Assembly (NCBI GenBank): GCA_017551425.1
Contig: JAFZLQ010000021.1
Span: 1 to 8,111 of the forward strand
DNA length: 8,111 nt
Reading direction: 5' to 3'
DNA from: Bacteroidales bacterium
GTDB taxonomy: Bacteria; Bacteroidota; Bacteroidia; Bacteroidales; UBA932
The notes beneath the pieces were generated by a model. The model was not told the origin of the DNA and did no database searches. It worked only from the letters and a program-made list of their open reading frames with translations. The translations under genes were made by a program, and so were the position numbers. Position 1 is the stretch's first letter. Every line of letters starts with the position of its first letter. Shown here in pieces: positions 1 to 6,211 of this stretch.

Positions 1-1
1 G

Positions 2-277
2 CTCGGCATGTTCGACGGTGACGAATTCATAGGCGAAAAGGCCATCTGCATCTGGAACAAGCTGCTGCTCATCTACACCGACGGACTCAACGAGGCCATG
101 AACAACGAGAAGGTACAGTTCGGCAACGAACACCTGCTGGAACTCATGGCAGACACCGGTGGCCTTACCGCATGCCAGGTGGTGGAGATGATGAAAGCCG
201 CTGTGGAGGAGCACCGCGAAGGCGCCGATCCCAACGACGACCTCACCATGCTCTGCCTGCGGCTCAAACAAGCATAA
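2..277 (+). CDS. PP2C/SpoIIE-family serine phosphatase, C-terminal end (5' truncated)
   Basis: The reading frame is open from the left edge (position 2), so only the last 91 codons are visible. They match the end of the PP2C-like SpoIIE/RsbU phosphatase fold: a Leu-Gly-Met-Phe-Asp start typical of the strand before the catalytic core end, then YTDGLNEAMN, an FG pair, a helical stretch, and the terminal NDDLTMLCL block whose Asp is a metal ligand in the family. Such enzymes dephosphorylate Ser/Thr of anti-sigma antagonist proteins or related partner-switching targets in the cytoplasm. The N-terminal sensor or membrane part lies outside the window, so the signal it reads is unknown. The next gene begins 13 bp downstream on the same strand, which suggests co-transcription. 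Family assignment is confident; the target is not known. Confidence 0.85.
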   Translation, partial: LGMFDGDEFIGEKAICIWNKLLLIYTDGLNEAMNNEKVQFGNEHLLELMADTGGLTACQVVEMMKAAVEEHREGADPNDDLTMLCLRLKQA

Positions 278-290
278 GAGTCTGATTCAA

Positions 291-713
291 ATGGAATTAC
301 AAGGCTGCACCCTGCATCACGTAGGTTACACGGTGGCCGATATCAAAGCTACGGCCGCGCAGTTCGCCCGCTTCGGTTACAAGAGCGGCGATATCCTGTT
401 GGACGAGGCCCTGCAGGTGGAAATCTGCTACCTCACGCTTGATGGCCACGAGACAGTCGAGCTGATTCACCAGCTCAACGCCTCATCCCTTGAGGCGCAG
501 CTGCTGAAGGATAACGGCGTCATGCCCTATCACCTCGCCTTCGTGGCCGACGACTTCGACAGGACCTGCGCCGACCTTGACGCCCTCGGCTACATCCGTC
601 TCTTCGACCCCGTACCCGTATCGGCCCTCGGCGGCATCCGCATCATCTACTACCGCCATCCCGACCTCGGCTACCTGGAAATCCTGGAGAAATCCGAGAG
701 CGAAAAACCTTAA
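291..713 (+). CDS. VOC-family (glyoxalase / methylmalonyl-CoA epimerase-like) protein
   Basis: This is a 140-residue cytoplasmic protein with the two beta-alpha-beta-beta-beta units of the vicinal oxygen chelate fold, about residues 7-64 and 77-133. The four expected metal-ligand positions are all present: His10 in HHVGYTV, Glu57 in ETVELI, His81 in YHLAF and Glu130 in GYLEIL. The set resembles methylmalonyl-CoA epimerase or glyoxalase I, but the protein could act on another alpha-keto or thioester substrate; specificity cannot be read here. It starts 13 bp after the phosphatase gene and its TAA overlaps the ATG of the next gene by one base, so it appears translationally coupled within the operon. 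No signal peptide is present, unlike the genes downstream, so it is probably a metabolic or regulatory passenger rather than a pilus part. Confidence 0.8.
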   Translation: MELQGCTLHHVGYTVADIKATAAQFARFGYKSGDILLDEALQVEICYLTLDGHETVELIHQLNASSLEAQLLKDNGVMPYHLAFVADDFDRTCADLDALGYIRLFDPVPVSALGGIRIIYYRHPDLGYLEILEKSESEKP

Positions 714-1348
714 TGCCAAAGAGTCTTATGAATATGAGATTTCTCGCAACCCTGTCTGCCGCCCTGCTCCTGTGCTCGGTTTCCAATGCGCAGCAAGCTT
801 CCGGCGCTGCAGGATCCTCTGCCGGCAGCGGAACAGGCCTGGCAGTGAAAATGAACGCGCTCAGCCTTCCCCTTCTCGTCCTGAATGCGGGAGTGGAAAT
901 CCAGCCGTTCAATCACTGGTCGTTAAACGTCCCCGTCTATTATTCAGGCCTGGACTGGATGTCCGAGAGCAGGAAATTCCGTATGCTGGCATTCCAGCCG
1001 GAAGTGCGCTACTGGCTCAGGGACGATTTCCGGGGCCTGTTCTTCAACGCCCACGCCAGTTTCGGGTGGTACAACGTTGCATTCGGCGGAGACTATCGCT
1101 ATCAGGACCATGCCCACAAGACCCCCTCCCTGGGAGGCGGCCTGGGCGTGGGTTACAAAATGCGTTTCGGGGAATCCCGCTGGGGCCTTGAGTTCGGACT
1201 GGGCGCAGGAGTGGTCCCGCTGTATTACGATTACTACTACAACATCCCCAACGGCCGCCTGGCCGGAGAGGACAAGTTCACCTACTGGGGGCCCGACCAG
1301 GCCTTCCTGTCCCTCACCTATTCAATAGTAAAACGCACCCGCAAATGA
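713..1348 (+). CDS. DUF3575 family exported protein, probable outer-membrane beta-barrel
   Basis: The 211-residue product has a signal peptide: a charged N-terminus, a hydrophobic stretch at about residues 9-23, and a likely signal peptidase I site after Ser-Asn-Ala26, before Gln-Gln. The rest alternates aromatic and small residues in amphipathic strands, for example WSLNVPVYYS, AFQPEVRYWLRDD, LFFNAHASFGWY, GGGLGVGYKMRF and LEFGLGAGVVPLYYDYYY. It ends in LSLTYSIVKRTRK, as DUF3575 proteins do. These are predicted small outer-membrane barrels often found beside Bacteroidota fimbrial gene clusters; their function is not established. Candidate roles are assembly, secretion or anchoring of the surface fibre encoded downstream. 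The first ATG overlaps the previous stop (TAATG); Met6 (728) or Met8 (734) could also serve as the start without losing the signal peptide. The TGA overlaps the next start by 4 bp (ATGA). Confidence 0.75.
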   Translation: MPKSLMNMRFLATLSAALLLCSVSNAQQASGAAGSSAGSGTGLAVKMNALSLPLLVLNAGVEIQPFNHWSLNVPVYYSGLDWMSESRKFRMLAFQPEVRYWLRDDFRGLFFNAHASFGWYNVAFGGDYRYQDHAHKTPSLGGGLGVGYKMRFGESRWGLEFGLGAGVVPLYYDYYYNIPNGRLAGEDKFTYWGPDQAFLSLTYSIVKRTRK

Positions 1349-2346
1349 AGCATCCTGCCCTGATAAACGTTATTTGCGCCCTGGGCTTGCTGGCCGCGGG
1401 AGGCTGTGTCCACGAGGTGCCCGAAGGGGGTGATGATTACGCGTCCGTGGCCCTCACCCTGGACCTTGAGATCGACAGGGACGTACCGGAGTTCCAGACC
1501 GTAGTTTACGAAACAAAAGCCGCCTCCGCCTCCGCCGCAAGGTATCTTCTCCGCCTGTTTCCTTATGTGGGCGACAAGCACCTCACCGCTACGCCTTTCG
1601 AGTTCAGTTTTACCGCGGAGGAACTCTCGGGACGCAGCTTCTGTGTTGATGTGCCTCCGCTGAATTACCATGCGGAAGTGTGGGCCGACCAGCTGACGGA
1701 CGGCAATCCATATTACAATGCCGATGACTTCGGTGCAATAAGCGTGGGCCTGGAACCCTATGCCGGCGGTTCGGAACTGCGCGACGCCTTCTGCGGCGAA
1801 GCCGACATCGACCTGAGCGTCTATAAGGCAAACCAGAGCGCGCACAGCGCAAGCATCGCCCTGCGGCGGCCGAATGCCCGCTTCACCTTCGTGGCGACCG
1901 ACAAAGACCGCTTCTTCAAGCGCGTGGCGGAAATGAGGGCCGCGAAGAGCGGTGAGGGCGAAAGCGGAAACATCCTTGCAGACGATTTCCGCATCCGTAT
2001 CATCTATCCCCAGTTCATGCCCTCCGTGTTCAACCTTCACAATGGATACAACATAGACTCGGCCACAGGCGTTTCCTTCTGGACAACCATGACAGAGCTT
2101 CCGGACGGCAATGTTAACATCGGCTGGGACTGGGTGTTCGCCGGCGACGACAAAGCTTCGGTGGTGGTGTCGCTTGCACTGTACGACAAAGACGAAAGCT
2201 TCATCAGCCGGATAGACGAGATCCTGATCCCCCTTTCGCCGGGCAAGAATACCACCGTGACGGGCAAACTGCTTTCCAGCGGCATGGGAAGCGGCATTTC
2301 CATCGACCCGTCCTTCGACGGAGAATTCACTGTCGTTATCAATTAG
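1345..2346 (+). CDS. P1: divergent fimbrillin-like lipoprotein, candidate FimB/Mfa2-type anchor
   Basis: The 333-residue product begins with a lipoprotein signal ending LLAAGG-Cys21, followed by acidic residues (HEVPEGGDD) consistent with surface export in Bacteroidota. It is recognisably related to P2-P5 but divergent. It has an RDAFCG block at 146-151 where the others have DAFY, an ALRRPNAR block at 172-179 for their LxRPLAQI, an NYHAEVWAD strand at 108-115 for their FWA strand, and a Pro-rich loop then a final strand IDPSFDGEFTVVI at 320-332. The NVPxxRNxRT motif shared by the others is missing (LSPGKNTTVTG at 297-307). Being first in the lipoprotein series, directly after the DUF3575 gene, and the most divergent, it could be the membrane anchor and length terminator, as FimB/Mfa2 are. 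That role is inferred from position. Start fixed by the ATGA overlap and the lipobox. Confidence 0.65.
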   Translation: MKHPALINVICALGLLAAGGCVHEVPEGGDDYASVALTLDLEIDRDVPEFQTVVYETKAASASAARYLLRLFPYVGDKHLTATPFEFSFTAEELSGRSFCVDVPPLNYHAEVWADQLTDGNPYYNADDFGAISVGLEPYAGGSELRDAFCGEADIDLSVYKANQSAHSASIALRRPNARFTFVATDKDRFFKRVAEMRAAKSGEGESGNILADDFRIRIIYPQFMPSVFNLHNGYNIDSATGVSFWTTMTELPDGNVNIGWDWVFAGDDKASVVVSLALYDKDESFISRIDEILIPLSPGKNTTVTGKLLSSGMGSGISIDPSFDGEFTVVIN

Positions 2347-2358
2347 AACTTCCGGAAC

Positions 2359-3849
2359 ATGAATACAGTCAAGCAATTACTCATTCTCGGCGCTCTGGCC
2401 ATCATGGCCGCCGCCTGCCAGCGGGAGCCGGTGCCGCCACAGGAGGCCACCGTCACTTTCCGGGTGGCGCTTCCGGAAGTAACCAGGGCGGCCGGAGACG
2501 GCAGCCGCGCAACTGCTCTTACCCTGCGCATTTACGATGCCGACGGCCAGTTCCTGCAGGAGCTCACCCCAGATAGCTTTACACCCAGCGTCAGCGTTCT
2601 GCCGGGGACCTATTCATTCTGCTTCTGGGCCACATCGCCTGACGCAGACGCCTACAGCTTCGACGGCCAGGTGCTTACGGTGGATTATACCAGGATGACC
2701 ATGAATTCAGACGCGGAAGATGCGTTCTGGGCATGCGTACCCAACCTCACCGTGTCTCCGGGCTTCACCCAGGACGTCACGCTCAGCCGTCCCCTCGGGC
2801 AGGTGAGCCTGTATTCCAAAGGCAGTGACACGGTCCTTACGGCCTCAGACCTGGGCGATGCAGACAAGTATGTCTCTTCCTTAACCCTCCAGGGACCCGG
2901 CGGCAGCGGCATCCCTACCGAGATGAATCTCCTCACCGGCGCCACCGCCGCTCCGGTGGCCCAGGTGGCATTCCCGGATTCTCCGCTGCAGCTGCAGACG
3001 ATGGAGTCTTCCGCCACGGACGGCACCCTGCTGGCCTATGCCTATGTGCTGGCAGAGGGTGAGATTACGCTGCCACAGGTGGCTTTCTCGGCAACGCTCA
3101 AGCGCACCCAGACTACCATCACCGCCGGTTCTGTTTCCAACGTTCCGCTCCAGCGCAACCGCCGCACCAGGCTGCTCTCCCAGCAGCTTGCGCCCCCCAC
3201 CATCAGCTTTAAGGACGGACAAGGGAGCCCGCAGGACGATCTGGACGACGCCCATCCCGAAATCATAGTGCACCTCACAGCCGAAAGCGGTACAACCATC
3301 TATTACACCACGGACGGCACCACGCCCACAGAGAACTCCTACAAATACGGGGACCCGTTCCCGGTATCGTCGGTCTGCACCATCAATGCCGTCGCCATGA
3401 AGGCCGGCTGCACCACCAGTGAAACCGCCACCGCGTATGTCCAGAAACATCTCGTCATTGACATGAACGAGCTTTATATGTGCATTCAGGCAGGATTAAC
3501 ATATTGCATTGACTCATACACGATCTTGTTGGATTACGGCGAAAATACAGACATTATTCATAAAGGTGAGTGGAATATTCATCGGGATAAACCTTTCTCC
3601 GTGTCGGTGGAGTCAACGCTTTTGAATCCTTATACAAAGATTACAAAGATTGTCCTGTACGCCGTCAATCCCGCGGCGGGGACACATTTCTATACCATTT
3701 GCGACGACAGCGATTATCAGGATTATGATGAAATGCAGGTAGTGTCCAACCAAGTCATCTGGACGGGCCGGGCATCAAGTGTTACCATCTATCCAGATAG
3801 TGATTACAGTTGTTCCCGAATAGATATCTGGTATTCGGAAATCAAATAA
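2359..3849 (+). CDS. P2: fimbrillin-like (DUF6562-type) lipoprotein with chitobiase-C-like and unique C-terminal modules, candidate tip subunit
   Basis: The 496-residue lipoprotein has lipobox MAAA-Cys20 followed by QRE. Residues 30 to about 275 are the fimbrillin-like body: TRA (42-44), YSFCFWA (85-91), DAFW (121-124), LSRPLGQVS (142-150), MNLLTG (189-194), YAYVLA (227-232) and NVPLQRNRRT (261-270). The body then stops without the last beta-strand seen in P3-P5 and passes directly into a chitobiase/beta-hexosaminidase C-terminal-like domain (about 279-361, with IYYTTDGTTPT at 314-324). Residues 362-496 form a final module with KITKIVLY (427-434), WTGRASSVTI (468-477) and SRIDIW (486-491), resembling the end of P3. 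The tail DNA is much more AT-rich than the body. Loss of the donor strand plus an added module suits a pilus tip adhesin; binding target unknown. It begins 12 bp after P1. Confidence 0.72.
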   Translation: MNTVKQLLILGALAIMAAACQREPVPPQEATVTFRVALPEVTRAAGDGSRATALTLRIYDADGQFLQELTPDSFTPSVSVLPGTYSFCFWATSPDADAYSFDGQVLTVDYTRMTMNSDAEDAFWACVPNLTVSPGFTQDVTLSRPLGQVSLYSKGSDTVLTASDLGDADKYVSSLTLQGPGGSGIPTEMNLLTGATAAPVAQVAFPDSPLQLQTMESSATDGTLLAYAYVLAEGEITLPQVAFSATLKRTQTTITAGSVSNVPLQRNRRTRLLSQQLAPPTISFKDGQGSPQDDLDDAHPEIIVHLTAESGTTIYYTTDGTTPTENSYKYGDPFPVSSVCTINAVAMKAGCTTSETATAYVQKHLVIDMNELYMCIQAGLTYCIDSYTILLDYGENTDIIHKGEWNIHRDKPFSVSVESTLLNPYTKITKIVLYAVNPAAGTHFYTICDDSDYQDYDEMQVVSNQVIWTGRASSVTIYPDSDYSCSRIDIWYSEIK

Positions 3850-3885
3850 AAAGGATTTCAGGAAATGATTAAGCCTCAACATACA

Positions 3886-5241
3886 ATGAAACGTTTTCTG
3901 TTCTTTATCTCAGCCCTTGCGGCCCTGTGGTCGGCAAGCGGGTGCAGCCGGGAAGTGGCAGATACAGCCCCTGAGGGGGATTTCGTCAACGCCACCTTCA
4001 ACGTATCGCTCCCCGGCGACATTGCCACCAAGGCCATCAGCGACGGCACCCTGGCCGACGAACTCAGGTTCATCGCCTTCGACGAGAACGGCCGGCAGAT
4101 CAGCGGGCTGGAGCAGACCATCGATATAGTGGACCGGAAAGCCACCCTCACGGCCAAGCTCATCCGTGGCTTCCAGTACACCTTTGCCTTCTGGGCGCAG
4201 AAGAAAGGCCGGTATGCAATCAGCTACGTAGGGACGGATACTGAGCATCCCTACATAGTCATCACCACGGAGCATTTGCCCGAAATGATGAACAACGATG
4301 ACTTCGATGCCTTCTACGCCAGGGTCGAACTCAAGAAAGACGCCGACTTCGAGGAAAACGTCAACCTCACGCGGCCTTTCGCCCAAATCAACCTGGCCAT
4401 CGACGCAGATGACTGCAACGCCGCCATAGCCAACGGCCTGGACATCGCGACTGCCAAATCGGCATTCGCTTTCCAGGCGGGCATCAACAACCGGCTGAGG
4501 CTTGCCGACGGGGCCATAGACAAGACGCAGGACTGCACGGGAGCCCTTGCCGGCACCGCCGCCACCGTTCCCGGCGACAACATCACCATCGGCAGCGACA
4601 GTTACACCCGCATCGCCATGCTCTATGTGCTGGCTCCCGGGGACGAGCCCGCCAATCTGGACCTCACCGTTACCGTAAACGCCGTCCAGAACGGAGATAT
4701 CCCCGTAGAAATCAGCAAAGAGATCAAGAACGTACCCGTCCGCAGGAACTACCGCACCAACATAGTCGGCAAACTCTTCACCATCGGCGGCACTTTCAAC
4801 GTAACGGTCAGCACAGGCTTCGTCTCGCCCGACAACACGGTTGATCTCACTCCTCCGGCGGCCCCCACCGAATTTGTCGCCGAAAAAGGCCAGGATTACC
4901 TGGCAGCCAACAATGACGGCGATCTGGATGATATCATTTCATACAACAACTCTACCAGCTATAATAACGCTGTGTCAGAACTCCGCATTTACAAAACTCA
5001 GGACCTGTGCATCGAGGCCAAAGATGGCTATACCATCAAGAAGATTGAGCTTACCTGCACGGGTAGCGGCACCGCCAAATACGGCCCCGGCTGCTGGGGC
5101 ACGGGCGCTCCTGATGGATATACCTACGAGTCATCCGGCAGGAACGGCACCTGGCTAGGATCTGCACAATCCGTCATGTTTACTGCTTCGGGCGACCAGG
5201 TTCGCATATCCTATATGAAAGTCACTTATATTAAAGACTAG
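3886..5241 (+). CDS. P3: fimbrillin-like (DUF6562-type) lipoprotein with C-terminal module, candidate tip or accessory subunit
   Basis: From ATG 3886 the product is 451 residues with lipobox SASG-Cys20, then SRE. The body carries TKAISDG (48-54), YTFAFWAQ (98-105), DAFYA (141-145), LTRPFAQINL (161-170), LYVLA (246-250), NVPVRRNYRT (282-291) and the final strand FTIGGTFNVTV (298-308). A Pro-rich linker (about 318-328) leads to a C-terminal module (about 329-451): SELRIYK, a hydrophobic core TIKKIELT (383-390), WLGSAQSVMF (423-432) and an end strand RISYMKVTY (440-448). The upstream in-frame ATG at 3865 would add seven residues. I prefer 3886 because the eight bases TCAACATA lie just before the start here and also before P4, and both proteins then begin MKRFL with Cys at 20. 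The gap from P2 is 36 bp. Role as a tip or side adhesin is inferred. Confidence 0.72.
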   Translation: MKRFLFFISALAALWSASGCSREVADTAPEGDFVNATFNVSLPGDIATKAISDGTLADELRFIAFDENGRQISGLEQTIDIVDRKATLTAKLIRGFQYTFAFWAQKKGRYAISYVGTDTEHPYIVITTEHLPEMMNNDDFDAFYARVELKKDADFEENVNLTRPFAQINLAIDADDCNAAIANGLDIATAKSAFAFQAGINNRLRLADGAIDKTQDCTGALAGTAATVPGDNITIGSDSYTRIAMLYVLAPGDEPANLDLTVTVNAVQNGDIPVEISKEIKNVPVRRNYRTNIVGKLFTIGGTFNVTVSTGFVSPDNTVDLTPPAAPTEFVAEKGQDYLAANNDGDLDDIISYNNSTSYNNAVSELRIYKTQDLCIEAKDGYTIKKIELTCTGSGTAKYGPGCWGTGAPDGYTYESSGRNGTWLGSAQSVMFTASGDQVRISYMKVTYIKD

Positions 5242-5266
5242 CTGCGGATAAATAATTCAACATATC

Positions 5267-6199
5267 ATGAAAAGATTCCTCTATTCCCTCTTAGCCCTCG
5301 CCACCATCGGTCTGGCGGCCGGCTGCCAAAGAGAAGAGGCTGCCGACCCTGCCGAAGGCATGCCGGCCTTCGTCACTTTCAACGTAGGCCTGCAGGGCCT
5401 GCAGACCAAGGCGGCCTTCAGCGACGGCACCAAGGCCAAGGACCTCACAGTCCTCGTCTATGCCAACCGCACGAACGGCCCGCTCTTCCTGGAATCCCTC
5501 TCGCAAGACCTCGCGGGCGCTTTTGCCGACGGCCTCACCACCACGGTGACCCTCAAGCTCATCCGCGGCGAGAAGTACCACATAGTCTTCTGGGCCCAGG
5601 GACCTAATGCGCCTTACACGCTGGACAAAGCCAACGGTACAATTACAGCTGCCGCCGACGGGCTGGCCAACGACGAACAGCGGGATGCCTTCTACGCCGT
5701 GTGGTCGCAGCAGATAGACCCCACCGGCAACAACAACTATTCCGTGGAACTGCGCCGCCCGCTCGCCCAGATAAACGTCCTCACGTCTGCGGAAGACATG
5801 GCTGCCCTTCAGGCCAGCCAGATCCAGTTCGCCGGATCGTCCCTGACAGTCGAAGCTCCCACCGTGCTGAACCTGGTTACCGGCGAGACAAGCGCCCCCA
5901 CAGCTTACACGCTTTCCAGGAACGACATCTCGGAAGCCGTCAGCATTCCCGGCTACGACGCAGCCAATTTCAAATACGTGGGAATGAATTACGTGCTTGC
6001 CGGCGACCGCGCCACATCCAACCTCAGCTTCGGCGTGTACCGGAGCGCCACCGACATCCTCTTCGAGTATGCCGTTCCCAACGTCCCTTACCAGCGCAAC
6101 TGGCGCACTGTCATCAAGGGCAGCGTATTCAGCGTTGACGGCAAGTTTGAAGTCACTATCGTCTCGGCCTTTGATGATGCCGTAGAGACCGACATGTAA
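5267..6199 (+). CDS. P4: fimbrillin-like (DUF6562-type) lipoprotein, candidate stalk subunit
   Basis: The 310-residue lipoprotein has signal peptide MKRFLYSLLALATIGLAAG and Cys20, followed by QREE, an acid-rich start that fits a surface-export signal. A single fimbrillin-like body fills the rest: TKAAFSDGTKAKDL (47-60), YHIVFWAQGPNAPYT (104-118), RDAFYA (139-144), LRRPLAQINV (162-171), VLNLVTG (200-206), MNYVLA (240-245), NVPYQRNWRT (272-281) and the last strand VFSVDGKFEVTI (287-298). There is no extra C-terminal domain, so it looks like a polymerising stalk or accessory fimbrillin rather than a tip. P5 has the same length and the same motif order, making the two near-paralogues. It starts 25 bp after P3 and ends 12 bp before P5. 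The reaction is structural; no catalytic motif is visible. Confidence 0.75.
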   Translation: MKRFLYSLLALATIGLAAGCQREEAADPAEGMPAFVTFNVGLQGLQTKAAFSDGTKAKDLTVLVYANRTNGPLFLESLSQDLAGAFADGLTTTVTLKLIRGEKYHIVFWAQGPNAPYTLDKANGTITAAADGLANDEQRDAFYAVWSQQIDPTGNNNYSVELRRPLAQINVLTSAEDMAALQASQIQFAGSSLTVEAPTVLNLVTGETSAPTAYTLSRNDISEAVSIPGYDAANFKYVGMNYVLAGDRATSNLSFGVYRSATDILFEYAVPNVPYQRNWRTVIKGSVFSVDGKFEVTIVSAFDDAVETDM

Positions 6200-6211
6200 A
6201 GTAAAAAAGAT

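Noticed and set aside
577..1191. 204-codon plus-strand frame overlapping the VOC and DUF3575 genes
   Set aside because: Pro/Arg/Ser-rich out-of-frame translation; the overlapping frames carry conserved family motifs instead.
1318..2376. 352-codon open frame on the minus strand opposite P1
   Set aside because: Low-complexity Val/Gly/His-rich translation with no motif; it covers the P1 gene end to end and crosses both P1 junctions.
3850..3885. Internal promoter between P2 and P3
   Set aside because: The 36-bp gap is A-rich but has no TAnnTTTG element.
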